A stretch of DNA of 64,000 nucleotides from 2-02-FULL-55-14 sp964473365. GTDB taxonomy: Bacteria > Bacteroidota > Ignavibacteria > UBA10030. Under the pieces are notes generated by a model, which ran no database searches, was not told the DNA's origin, and was given only the letters and a program-made list of their open reading frames with translations. The stretch covers positions 1 through 64,000 of the forward strand of contig CAYYOV010000013.1 in assembly GCA_964473365.1 (NCBI GenBank), written 5' to 3'. Positions 17,234 to 27,400 of the stretch are shown piece by piece. Both the position numbers and the translations under genes were made by a program. The number at the start of each line of letters is the position of its first letter. The first letter of the stretch is position 1.

Positions 17234-20200
17234 GTGAAAAGGCCAGACGAAATATTGCATTTACTCCGTGGAGCAGCGAGAGCAGTTCTCCTGGTCGTGG
17301 CGTATTCCATCGCCTCGATGCAGGTGCATGCTCAGACGTTCTCGCCGGTCGCGTGGCCATCGCAAGCAGGATACGTGGCCTACACGGTCAAAGGCACACC
17401 GATCATCGACAAGGCAAATTCAGATCAGTCGAACGGAGGAACATCGCCGCAGCAGTATGTGAACATCAGCTCGGGAGTGCCGGACCAGTCGCTTCCTTCG
17501 ACGTACTTCGGATATCAGAACAACACGCTCTTCGTTCGATTCAGACTTGAGACAAGCCCTCTCTCGTACTCGGCCGGTTCAAACGCCGCCAACGGCGATC
17601 CATGGAAGTCGGCGCAGTGGATCATGTTCATCGACATCAACGGCGATGGCTGGCGGGATTTCGCCGTCGCGCTCGACGGAGCGATCGGCAGCCCGTCAAC
17701 GCCGCTCGACCGCATCAAGATCTTCTATTCTCGGCTCACGAACACACAGGCCCTTGATCCCACCGTTCCCGGAACGTACCAGTTGGCAGAGATCTTCGCT
17801 GCTGCAAAGTACACCAGCGGAACCTACAATAATCAACTGATCCGCTACGACGGGAATGGCAATCCTGTTCCGACGAACTGGACGGGCACCGGCGACACGC
17901 TGGATTTCGGAACGACCCGCGTCATCAATCAAACGGCGACGGGCGGACAGTACCTCCTGGACTTCCAACTGCCCCTCTCATTGTTCGATGCCCGGCCGTA
18001 CAACGGACCTCAGTTGACCGTTACGTCGATTCAGTCCGTTGCGTTCAGTACTGCCAATAGCTTGAACGACCCCTTCCAGAAGGACTTTGCCTACAACACC
18101 GCTTTCTGCGCGAACTCCAGCAGCGTGATGCCCGGCGGTGATCCGGTGAATTTCCAGAACGACGTTCTCCCGAAGGTCATCGTGATGACGGTGAACGCGA
18201 CATTCTGCCCGGACGTGACGCTGACGACCACGATCCTCACGTCGCAACAGGTCCCCGACTGTAACACGGTCATCAGCAGCGCCGTGGATGTCCGTTTTCT
18301 CTACTGGTGGGACAAGAACGCGAATGGTTTGGCTGACGACGCCGGGAGTTCTTGGACATTGATCAGCACGGGATTGCCGACGACGCTTGGTACCTGGTCT
18401 GCATCCTGGTCGACGGCGGGCCTGCCCATCGGGAAATACCTCGTCAAGGTCCTGGCCACCGATACGGAGAACAACGTCGCCGACTCATACGCACAGACTG
18501 TTGCGCAATACGCCGGGATCTACACGGTCGTGTCGAACGATTGCGGCATCATCCCCGCGACGCTAGCCAAGTCGGTTACGCCGACGGTCGTTCAATCCAA
18601 CGCCTCCTACCGTCGCGTGACGTACACGGTGACGGTCAGCAATCCGCAATCTGGACCGATCACGTTGAGCAGCCTGCGGGACACGCTCCCTGCAGGATTC
18701 TCCTACATCTCCGACACCACTGGCGGGACCCTCAGCCCGTCTACGTCACCGACCCCCGGAGCGAGTGGAGGACTATTGTGGTCGTTCTCTCCGGCTGTGA
18801 GCATTCCAGCGGGCGGGAGCGGGACATTGAAATTCAATGCCCTAACTGCCGTCGGATCGGGCATGTACTCCAATTCGGCCTACGCGACGGGATCGACATT
18901 CTTCGCTCCTGCAATCGGCGTCGCCCCGGTGACCGTCACGAATGCATCGGCTTCGCTGACCAAGACGACCTCGACAAATCTCGGACTTACTCCCGGCAGC
19001 AGCCTTACATACACGCTGGCATATTCCAACACCGGAACGGTCAGTCTGAACGGCGTGACGGTCGTCGATTCGCTTGTCCAGGGGCTCAGCTTCGTGAGTG
19101 CGACGAATGGCGGTACCTTCAACGCAACCACGCGCAAGATCACGTGGAATGTGGGGACGGTGGGACAGGGTGCCAGCGGGACGGTGGCTGTGACCGTGTC
19201 CGTCAACTCGCCGTACAACGGGACGAACCCACTCGTCAATTCCGGACGGCTTACTGCAACGGAATTGTCGACGGCAGTGAACAGCAATAGCACAAGCAAT
19301 ACGGTCCTTGGCCCTGTGCTCTCACTCTCGAAGAGCGTGAGTCCGCAGAATGTTCTGCCCGGGAACACCGTCACGTTCACGATCCTTTACGGCAATTCGG
19401 GCACGGGTGATGCGACGAATGTAACGGTGCGCGATACGCTTCCGGCAAACCTCACGTATGTCTCCAATTCCGCCACGCCGCTGACCCCCGCTGTCGCAAC
19501 GGTCGGCGGACGTCAGGTCCTGACGTTCAGCGTCGGCACCATCGCAGCGGGCGGCGGAAACCTGAACAACACCATCACGTTCCAGGCGCTGGTCGTCGAT
19601 CCCTATCCGACGCTTGGGGTCGATCAATTGCTGACCAACGTCGCCGGGATCTCGTCGTCCGAGGTGACCGCTCCTCTGGTTGCCTCCGTGCCGGTCTTCG
19701 TGACAGCCATCCCGACGGTTGCGATCTCCAAAACCAGCAATCAAGCGGCATATCCATCTCTCGATTCGGCCACATTCACGATCACGCTGACGAATACCGG
19801 CTTCTTTGCTGCGTCGGTCGACTCGCTGGTCGATGTTCTGCCGAACACGTTCATCTACGGCTGGACGACCGGAGGCACGCTCACCCCCTCTACGCGTCCC
19901 AGTGCCGGCGCAACTGGAACGATTCGGTGGACATTCTCGCCCGCGGCTTCGATCGCGCCAGGAGCTACGCGTACGCTTTCCTTCCGTGCCCGGGTTGCGC
20001 TGGCCGGTGGTAGCTACACCAACACGGCACAAGCTTACGGCGTCGTTCAGGGCGTTGCCAAGACGGTGGTGACCGCCACGGTCCCCGTGACGGTGGCCGA
20101 AGGCTCCGAAGCCATCAACAAGTCGGTGGATCGGACCTCGGCGTTCCTAGGCGACACGGTGACCTATACCATCACGTACTTGAACGGGACGGCAGCCACG

Positions 20201-21391
20201 GCGAGCCGGACGATCCGCGATACGCTTCACGCGACGTTATCGTATGTGTCGCAGACCGTGACGGCTCCCGGNNNNNNNNNNNNNNNNNNNNNNNNNNNNN
20301 NNNNNNNNNNNNNNNNNNNNNNNNNNNNNNNNNNNNNNNNNNNNNNNNNNNNNNNNNNNNNNNNNNNNNNNGTCAGCGCGGGTCCCGGCGATCAGCTGAC
20401 CTACACGATCACCTACCAGAACACCGGCCAGGCAACGGCCACGACCGTTGCTCTGATCGATACGCTTCCCTCGAATACCAGCTTCGTAAGCGCATCGAAC
20501 GGTGGGACGCTGAGCGCCGGAGTTGTGACCTGGAGCCTCGGCTCGGTCGCCGCGGGAGCGAGCGGATCGGTATCGCTCGTGGTCCAACTCACGTCACCGC
20601 TGACGTCGGGAAGCGTCGCACAGATCGCGAATCGCGTTTCGGTCACCTCCTCCAACGCCACAACGAGAACCTCCTCGACGGTTCTGACAAACGTGCTGTA
20701 TCCGCAGCTCGTGGCGGTAAAGTCGGTCGATAGCGTCACTGCCTACGTCGCGAATCCCTTCACGTACACGATCCAACTGTCCAACAGCAGCATCATTGAC
20801 GGGACCAACACGATCGTGACGGACCCGATCCCCGCCAATACGCAGTACGTCGCCAACTCGACCACCGTGAACGGCTTGCCCGTGGCGGACGTCGGCGGGA
20901 CATCTCCGTTGGTTACAGGTCTGAACGTCGGCACGGTCAGCGTCGGCTCCCCGACGACAGTGACATTCAAGGTCCGCATCACATCACCGATCGTGGACGG
21001 TACCGTTGTGACGAATCGGGCCCGTTTCACGACCGCGAAGTTGACGGGGCTGGATTCGAGCAATGTGGTCTCGACGACGGCCATCTCGCTACCGCAGATG
21101 ACGCTCCTAAAGAGCGTGAACAAAAGCGCGGCCCAGCCCGGAGATACGGTCACGTACACGGTCAACTATTCGAATATCGGTTCGGCTACGGCCGGATTCG
21201 TCATTATCACTGATGGAATCCCCACGCATACGACGTATGTCGCCGGGTCGGTCGTGCTCAATGGGAGCCCGACGACGGATGTGTCCGGTGATGACGCTGT
21301 GACGGTATCGGGGGGGATGGTCACAGTCACCATCGGCACCGTTGCTCCAGGAGCTTCAGGTGTGGTGACCTTCAAAGTTCGAGTCAATTAA
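17234..21391 (+). CDS. Giant exported DUF11-repeat protein (gap inside)
   Basis: The visible length is 1385 residues, including 33 unknown. The GTG start is followed by a signal peptide ending near VHAQ (residue 34). Residues about 35-435 are a unique head with a calcium-site-like DINGDGWRDF and a later WDKNANGLADD. From about 438 to the last residue it is a string of roughly 125-residue DUF11 beta-sandwich repeats, each of the form SKSV...GdTVTYTITYsNtG...DTLP...VSat.GGT...G.aSG. I count eight, two of them cut by the 100-N gap at 20272. The protein ends exactly at the end of a repeat (FKVRVN), with no LPxTG, T9SS or membrane anchor. It is probably a surface fibre or matrix component. It is the first gene after the sigma-54 promoter. 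Confidence 0.85.
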   Translation: MKRPDEILHLLRGAARAVLLVVAYSIASMQVHAQTFSPVAWPSQAGYVAYTVKGTPIIDKANSDQSNGGTSPQQYVNISSGVPDQSLPSTYFGYQNNTLFVRFRLETSPLSYSAGSNAANGDPWKSAQWIMFIDINGDGWRDFAVALDGAIGSPSTPLDRIKIFYSRLTNTQALDPTVPGTYQLAEIFAAAKYTSGTYNNQLIRYDGNGNPVPTNWTGTGDTLDFGTTRVINQTATGGQYLLDFQLPLSLFDARPYNGPQLTVTSIQSVAFSTANSLNDPFQKDFAYNTAFCANSSSVMPGGDPVNFQNDVLPKVIVMTVNATFCPDVTLTTTILTSQQVPDCNTVISSAVDVRFLYWWDKNANGLADDAGSSWTLISTGLPTTLGTWSASWSTAGLPIGKYLVKVLATDTENNVADSYAQTVAQYAGIYTVVSNDCGIIPATLAKSVTPTVVQSNASYRRVTYTVTVSNPQSGPITLSSLRDTLPAGFSYISDTTGGTLSPSTSPTPGASGGLLWSFSPAVSIPAGGSGTLKFNALTAVGSGMYSNSAYATGSTFFAPAIGVAPVTVTNASASLTKTTSTNLGLTPGSSLTYTLAYSNTGTVSLNGVTVVDSLVQGLSFVSATNGGTFNATTRKITWNVGTVGQGASGTVAVTVSVNSPYNGTNPLVNSGRLTATELSTAVNSNSTSNTVLGPVLSLSKSVSPQNVLPGNTVTFTILYGNSGTGDATNVTVRDTLPANLTYVSNSATPLTPAVATVGGRQVLTFSVGTIAAGGGNLNNTITFQALVVDPYPTLGVDQLLTNVAGISSSEVTAPLVASVPVFVTAIPTVAISKTSNQAAYPSLDSATFTITLTNTGFFAASVDSLVDVLPNTFIYGWTTGGTLTPSTRPSAGATGTIRWTFSPAASIAPGATRTLSFRARVALAGGSYTNTAQAYGVVQGVAKTVVTATVPVTVAEGSEAINKSVDRTSAFLGDTVTYTITYLNGTAATASRTIRDTLHATLSYVSQTVTAPXXXXXXXXXXXXXXXXXXXXXXXXXXXXXXXXXXVSAGPGDQLTYTITYQNTGQATATTVALIDTLPSNTSFVSASNGGTLSAGVVTWSLGSVAAGASGSVSLVVQLTSPLTSGSVAQIANRVSVTSSNATTRTSSTVLTNVLYPQLVAVKSVDSVTAYVANPFTYTIQLSNSSIIDGTNTIVTDPIPANTQYVANSTTVNGLPVADVGGTSPLVTGLNVGTVSVGSPTTVTFKVRITSPIVDGTVVTNRARFTTAKLTGLDSSNVVSTTAISLPQMTLLKSVNKSAAQPGDTVTYTVNYSNIGSATAGFVIITDGIPTHTTYVAGSVVLNGSPTTDVSGDDAVTVSGGMVTVTIGTVAPGASGVVTFKVRVN
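20272..20371. other. Assembly gap, 100 N, real missing sequence
   Basis: The flanks are not duplicates. The gap falls between the first half of one DUF11 repeat and the start region of another. At least about 70 residues must be missing, and any whole number of further repeats could have been lost, because the repeats themselves probably broke the assembly. Confidence 0.85.
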
Positions 21392-21408
21392 CGGATCACG
21401 GAGGACCT

Positions 21409-22545
21409 ATGCGAACACTCACTGTGCTGCTCATCCTCGTCACCCTGTCGATCGTCGCCGTTTCACAGGAGGCGCTCGAACTCACCTATCCGGGCCATCG
21501 GATCCAGGTCGTGGGCGGATTGAAGGGAACGCGAGACGCCGATCTGACGCCGTTCATTGCCGGATCCTTGGACAGACTGCCGAAAAAGCAGGAGAAGTCG
21601 AGATTTGGCCTCCTCTTTCGGGAGTCGGCGGCCAAACGGTCCACTGCGATGGTGCTGGAGGTGAGCGACGTCGTCACCGGTAAGGTTGTACGGGAGATCG
21701 GCATCGAAGAGTGGTTCGGCATCGGACCATTGACCTGGCAGCGGGTTCCGGAACGCACGGCTCTAACACCCGACAAGATCGTGTCGGTCTTTCGACCGGG
21801 GGCCACTGGCGTCGTGGTGACCCGAACGATCGAAAAGGTGGCTGATGCGGCCTATCCCTCCGGAGCCATGATCACGATGACCCTCCAGGTCGAAACGCCC
21901 GTCGCTTCGACGTTGCGGGCAAAGATCAAGACCAAGGCCGAAGGCACGGTGCTCCATGATGGTGCTGACCTCACCGTCGTCTCGGCGACAGACAGCGTTG
22001 CTCTGCATCCGGCCGTCGTGATGTCGTGGGGACGCGGTGCGACGATCAACGCCGGTCCAGCGGAAAAGGGGAGACTGCAAGAGGTCACGATCACCGGGGG
22101 AGAGGTCGCAGTTCCTGCGAACGCATCCACCACCATTCTTACGGTGAAGGTCAGCTCGACCACCGTCCCGGTTGCCGACAGGGTCCCGCTGCAGGCGAAG
22201 GAACTCGCGAACTACATGCGGGGTGAGGCAGCACGACCGCAACTGGTCCTCCTCCAAGGAGCCAGTTCAGTGACGGCGTTCCCTGGTGATACCGTCGCCT
22301 ACAGTCTGTCTTACTACAATATCGGCACGGCTCCCGCAGCCGAAGTTCAGATCTCAAATCCCATCTCCGTGGGTACGCGCTACCTCGAAGGGAGCGCCAC
22401 TGGGGACAACTGCGAGATCATTCTGGAACGCGGTCCCGCCCAACCGCCTGCCCAAGGAAACGTCGTCAAGCTCACATGGAAATTCAACGGTGCCATCGCA
22501 CCGGGTGAAGGTCGCGCGGCGTCCTTCAAAGTGATCGTGAGGTAA
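21409..22545 (+). CDS. Exported protein with C-terminal DUF11 domain
   Basis: This 378-residue protein begins with an ATG 17 bp after the previous stop, preceded by a GGAGG ribosome-binding site, and has a signal peptide ending near residue 20 (VAVSQ). Residues about 21-280 form a domain I do not recognise, rich in predicted beta-strands. A single DUF11 unit follows from about 285 to the end (GDTVAYSLSYYNIGTAP), closing with FKVIVR, much like the ends of the two neighbouring DUF11 proteins. The mixed architecture suggests a cap, adaptor or assembly factor for the longer repeat proteins. Confidence 0.75.
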   Translation: MRTLTVLLILVTLSIVAVSQEALELTYPGHRIQVVGGLKGTRDADLTPFIAGSLDRLPKKQEKSRFGLLFRESAAKRSTAMVLEVSDVVTGKVVREIGIEEWFGIGPLTWQRVPERTALTPDKIVSVFRPGATGVVVTRTIEKVADAAYPSGAMITMTLQVETPVASTLRAKIKTKAEGTVLHDGADLTVVSATDSVALHPAVVMSWGRGATINAGPAEKGRLQEVTITGGEVAVPANASTTILTVKVSSTTVPVADRVPLQAKELANYMRGEAARPQLVLLQGASSVTAFPGDTVAYSLSYYNIGTAPAAEVQISNPISVGTRYLEGSATGDNCEIILERGPAQPPAQGNVVKLTWKFNGAIAPGEGRAASFKVIVR

Positions 22546-22622
22546 CCTATGGACTCATCATCAACAGGAGGGAGTGCCATGTCGCACGACCACACCACGT
22601 CCCGAAAGGGCATTCGAGTGTT

Positions 22623-22660
22623 CCGGAAGGTCTTCGACGCCTTCCGGCTTTCGCTTTTCT
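22623..22660 (+). terminator. Intra-cluster terminator or attenuator
   Basis: CCGGAAGG (22623-22630) pairs perfectly with CCTTCCGG (22640-22647) and is followed by the T-rich run CTTTCGCTTTTCT. It lies 63 bp after one DUF11 gene and 50 bp before the next, so it may reduce transcription into the downstream genes. Confidence 0.6.
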
Positions 22661-22710
22661 ATGCACGATCCACTCACACACCACCATCACACATCTCACA
22701 GGAGGAACCC

Positions 22711-24444
22711 ATGCGGTTCTCAGTGAAATACGTGCTCGCGGTCCTGAGCGTGATGTTACTGCTCCCTGCAGTGACATTCGCCCAATGGACGCCGGCGGGG
22801 ACGACCATCACCAACACGGCGTACCTGGACTACAAGAGCGCGTCCGGGAGCCAATCCTTCACGCAGTTGAGCGCCCAGGCCAGCTTTGTGGTCCAGCAAC
22901 GGGCGGCCGTCAACCTCGCTCTAGGCGCTGGTACGGCCACGACAGGTGAAGGCCAGTCGTACAATATCCCCCTCACCGTCACGAACCAGGGGAACGGTTC
23001 TGACAGCTTTACGCTGAGCTCCACGCAGCCTGCTGGATGGACCGTGGTATTCTATATCGATGCCAACGCCAACAGCTCCTATGACGCCGGTGAGGAACTG
23101 ACGTCGACGGCGAGTCTGGCGGCAGGTGGCAGCGTGGCCACGATCAATGCGTGGGTCTCAGTGCCAAACGATGCTCCGAGCTCGACGGGGAACAACGTCG
23201 CCATTACGGCCACGTCGAATTTCGATGAATCATCGCTCGGCGGCAGCGCGGTGGATGCGAACGTCTTCAGCACGCAAACACAGGTGGTCGAGGTCAAGAC
23301 GGCCGACGTGACGGTGACCAAGTCGGTCTCTCCGGCGAACCCGTCGCCAGGTGCCACGGTGACCTACACCTTGACGTACCAGAACTCTGGTACAGCAGCC
23401 GCTACAGGGATCAGCATCACCGACGTCCTTGCTGCGGGCCTCACCTTTGGCTCGACGCAATCTGCCCCCGCTACAACTACCACGAACACGACAGGCCTCC
23501 CCACGGTTGTCTGGAACGTCCCCAATCTGGCGGCGGGAGACAATACCGCCTACACGATCACCTTCACGGCGACGGTCGGCGCAGCCCTCACGTCGGGAAC
23601 GGTGATCGGCAATACCGCTACGATTGCATACACCGACAACCAGAACGCCACGTCGGAAAACTTCACGTCAACCCCGTCCACTGATGTGACCGTCACGGCA
23701 GAGTTGTGGACGCTCGTGGTCACACCGACGGCCGGAACGCCTGACAACACGGGCGACCAATCGGTCGACGTCGGCTCGCAAGCGGTCTACACGCTGACGT
23801 TGTCGAACTCGGGCAATTCGGCGGCGGATCCCACCTTCACGATCACGCAGAACGCCCCGTCGGCCGGTTCGGCATTGACCTGGACCTACTATCGCGACGC
23901 GAATGCGAACGGCACGTACGAGGCCGGCACAGACGTCACGACGATCGCATCGGGCGCCTCGGTTGGCAGCATCGCGGCCAGTGGCAGTGTCGTTATCTTC
24001 GCGGTCAGTAACGTCGATCTGACGCCGACGGACGGTTCGACGCACCTCGTCGACTACGCCTTCGCTTCGACGAACGCCTCGACGAGCGGCTCTTCGTCGA
24101 CGACGATCAAGAAGCCGATCATGTCGATCACGAAAGCGGTCGCTTCGACCGAAGCTGACGGTACGATGCAACCGGGCGATGTGATGGAGTACACGATCAC
24201 CGTCACGAACACGGGATCGGGTGCGGCTTCCAACGTCGTCGTGACGGATGCGATCCCGACCAATACGACCTACGTCGCGAATTCGACGACGTTGAGCTCG
24301 GATGGCGGCGCAGCCGTGGCGCTCAACGATGGGACCGTCTATGCGGCCGGCCCGCCGGCACAGATCACGGTGAATCTCACCGTGCCTGGCAAGACGACCA
24401 CCGATATCACACGCGTTATCAAGTTCCGGGTGACCATCAACTAG
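22711..24444 (+). CDS. Exported DUF11-repeat protein
   Basis: The start at ATG 22711 is decided by a clear CAGGAGG ribosome-binding site five bases upstream and a signal peptide (MRFSVKYVLAVLSV to VTFAQ); the frame is open for 54 more codons upstream, but those run through the terminator hairpin. The 577-residue product has a short N-terminal beta module (AGTTITNTAYLDY), then four units of about 130 residues. The first (about 66-190) is an NEW3-like variant with FYIDANANSSYDAGE; the later ones, beginning near 195, 331 and 467, are canonical or near-canonical DUF11. It ends with FRVTIN at the end of the last unit and carries no anchor. It is probably a secreted surface subunit. Confidence 0.82.
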   Translation: MRFSVKYVLAVLSVMLLLPAVTFAQWTPAGTTITNTAYLDYKSASGSQSFTQLSAQASFVVQQRAAVNLALGAGTATTGEGQSYNIPLTVTNQGNGSDSFTLSSTQPAGWTVVFYIDANANSSYDAGEELTSTASLAAGGSVATINAWVSVPNDAPSSTGNNVAITATSNFDESSLGGSAVDANVFSTQTQVVEVKTADVTVTKSVSPANPSPGATVTYTLTYQNSGTAAATGISITDVLAAGLTFGSTQSAPATTTTNTTGLPTVVWNVPNLAAGDNTAYTITFTATVGAALTSGTVIGNTATIAYTDNQNATSENFTSTPSTDVTVTAELWTLVVTPTAGTPDNTGDQSVDVGSQAVYTLTLSNSGNSAADPTFTITQNAPSAGSALTWTYYRDANANGTYEAGTDVTTIASGASVGSIAASGSVVIFAVSNVDLTPTDGSTHLVDYAFASTNASTSGSSSTTIKKPIMSITKAVASTEADGTMQPGDVMEYTITVTNTGSGAASNVVVTDAIPTNTTYVANSTTLSSDGGAAVALNDGTVYAAGPPAQITVNLTVPGKTTTDITRVIKFRVTIN

Positions 24445-24453
24445 GTTCATCCC

Positions 24454-24486
24454 GTCCGGGGTCGGGCTTGCTGCCCGGCTCCGGAC
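24454..24486 (+). other. Strong intergenic hairpin in the DUF11 cluster
   Basis: GTCCGG (24454-24459) pairs with CCGGAC (24481-24486), and the interior adds CGGGC/GCCCG. There is no T run after it, so it looks more like an mRNA processing or stability element than a terminator. It lies between the third DUF11 gene and the OmpA hybrid gene. Confidence 0.45.
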
Positions 24487-24495
24487 CCAGGCATC

Positions 24496-27400
24496 ATGCG
24501 CTCCATCGTCCGACATATCACCCTCGTGCTGGCCTCCGCGGCGCTGTCTCTGCTCGCGGGAGTGCAGGCGTATGCCCAAACGGCCGCCGGCACCCGTATC
24601 GGAAACGTCGCGGACGTTCGCTTTGGGTTCGCGAACGGCGACAGCCTGGTCCTGAGGAGTGATACAGCGGTCGTCTTCGTGCAGGACGATGTCCCGGCAC
24701 CTGCGTCGTTGCAGATCACAAAATCGGCTTCTGCCATCAGCATCATACCTGGAGGCGCGTTCTCCTACACGATCGTCGTCCGCAATGGCGGCGCGACGAA
24801 GCTGACGTTGGTTTCCATTGTCGATACGATCGACGCAGCGGCGCTCCAGGTGCAGTCGGCGAGCCGTGGACAGGTCAGCGGAAATGTCTTCGCATGGACG
24901 ATCGACACGCTCGCGGCGGGTGCGGTAGATTCGGTGACCATCAGCGTCAGTATGTCACCGACGGCCATTGAAGGCGTCAGGGTCATGAACGTAGCCTCGG
25001 CCACTGCGCTTGAGACCGGTCCGGTCCCCGTGCAGGATTCCGTGTCGGTGGGTGTGGCGAACCGACCGTTTGTGCCGAATCCGCTGGGCTCGGTGACCAA
25101 GACGGGACGCTCCCTGGCGTCGTCCCGCGATACTGTGGTCTACACGATCACCGCTGCAAACACCGGAAATGTCGCGCTCGCCAACGCGGCGGTCGTCGAC
25201 TCGCTCGACCACGTCATGCGGTTTGTGGCGGCAACGCCGCCACCAACGTCGGTCGACACTGCGGCGGGCGTATTGCTATGGGCCATCGGCGTGGTCGATA
25301 CGCAGGAAACTCGGACGATCACGGTCCTTGTCCGCTATGCCGATTCGCTCACGTCCGACCGGCGCGTGACGAACGTCGCCGGTTTCAAGGGTGACGAGAT
25401 CGGGTGGGTCCGGGCCTCCGCGACGACGGACGTGACTGTTCCCATCATTGTCCCGGCGGAACCGCGACTCGGATTGGTGAAGCGGGTTTCGGCGTCGTCG
25501 ATTCCGACCGGAGGTCTTGCGACCTACACGTTGGTCGTCTCAAACTCGGGGAATGCGACGGCAACGAACGTCGCCGTCGTGGACACGCTGCCGACGGCCG
25601 TTCAAGCGGTCTCTGTCGGGTCCCCAGGAGCCCTGGGCGGAAGGATTGTGACGGCGAAGTTCGACTCTCTCGAGCCAGGGCAGAGCGACTCGCTGAGCAT
25701 TGTCGTCCGGTTGATGGATGGCGTGACCGACGGAGAGATGGTTCGCAATACGGCTGTCGCGACCTCTGACCAGACAACAATCGTGTCCTCATCAGCCAGC
25801 TTTGCGAGCATCCGGACTTCGAACAGTTCTTGCAAGATCGTCGTAAGCGTGACGCCGTCGTTGGTGATCGGCAACGGGATCGCGGCCTCGGTCATCCGGG
25901 CATCGGTCTCTGATACGCTTGGCGTACCGAAAGCGGATGGAACGCCGGTCGTCTTCCGGACAAGCATCGGGTACTTCTCGAACGGGCGTGATTCGATCAC
26001 CGTCGCGACGATCAACGGCGTTGCGGTCGACTCGGTTCGGGCGGTCATTTCCAGCAGTTCGATCGTAACGGCGCAAGCCTCGATCTCCGTCAATGAAGCC
26101 CTGTGCTTCGCCAATCAAACGGTAGATATCGTGTTCTTCCCCGGAGCGATCGCGGGCCTGGTGAACAACGCCTGGACAGGGACGCCAGAGCAAAACGCGA
26201 CCATCCGTGTGTATAACTCGGCTGGGGTTCTGGTTGCCGAAATCCGGCCGGCGGCTGACGGTTCCTATCTGGTTCCCGTTCCCCGGACCGACGACTACCA
26301 GGTTCAGATCACGACAACTGACGTGTTTGGCCAGACGACGACGATCAGGTCGGATGTCACGGTGGTGGTCCCTGGCACAGGGGGGCGACCTCCAGTGCTC
26401 AATACCATCGTCGTGTCAGGGCGGGTGTACTACTACGTGTCGAGGAAGCCGATCGCGGCCGCGGGTGTTCCCGTGTTTCTCACCATCAGCCCGGCCGGAT
26501 CGGGCGCTGCGGTGAGCGACCGGACGTTCGCGGGACACTCGGTCGTCGACACGACGGTGACTGATTCGACCGGCTACTACCAGTTCCAGGGCCTTCCGCC
26601 GGGCGTCCGATACGAGGTCATGGTGGCAGATCCCTCGCTGACCGGAAGCATCTCGATCAATCCGTTGAGCCCCGGCGAGCTCATGAAAGACGTGAACATT
26701 CCCATCGTGCTGAATCCGGCGATCCATTTGACGAAGTCAGGCCCCGCTCGTGCGTTCACCAACGATACCGTTTCGTATACGATCGTCCTGCGAAATACGG
26801 GCAACTACTCCGCAACCAATGTTGTGCTGCGGGATTCGCTCGATCGGGCCATGCGGTTCGTATCCGCAACGCCGGCGCCATTCGCGGTCGACAGCGCAAG
26901 CGGGATCGTCCGGTGGGCCGTCGGAACGCTCGATTCGTCGGCCGGCCCGCAGTCGGTTTACACGGCCATCGTCAGGGTCCGGTTCGCCGATACGCTACGG
27001 GCGGACCATCGCGCTGTCAACGTCGCCGGGATGACCAGCGACCAAACCACGGACACGCTGGTGCAGGTCCAGACGAGCATCATCCGGTCCGTCCTGGGGA
27101 TCACGAAGGCCGCTCGCCGCAAGATCGTCGAGGTCGGCGATCAAGCGATCTATACGGTGAGCGTCAGAAACACCAGTTCCGATCTGGTGCTCCGGTCGGT
27201 CACGCTCGAAGACCGCGCACCGCTGGGATTCGTGTATCTGCCAGGGACTTCGTTCCAGGATTCGACGCGGACCGCAGATCCGTCAGTGAGCCGCGTCCCC
27301 GGAGGCCAGATCCTTCGCTGGAACATCGCCGATTCATTGGCAGCGGGAGGAAGCGCCTCGATCTCGTATCGGATGGTCGTCGGAGCCGGGGCCGGTGAGG

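Noticed and set aside
17234..24444. CRISPR or DNA-level tandem array in the DUF11 region
   Set aside because: The repeats are about 375 bp, diverged in DNA, in frame and conserved at protein level; they are protein domains. No CRISPR-like array was seen anywhere in the window.
23668..24579. Long minus-strand open frame (303 codons) opposite the DUF11 genes
   Set aside because: It is arginine-rich with no recognisable domain and mirrors the repeat codons of the real plus-strand gene; GC-rich repeats leave the opposite frame open.
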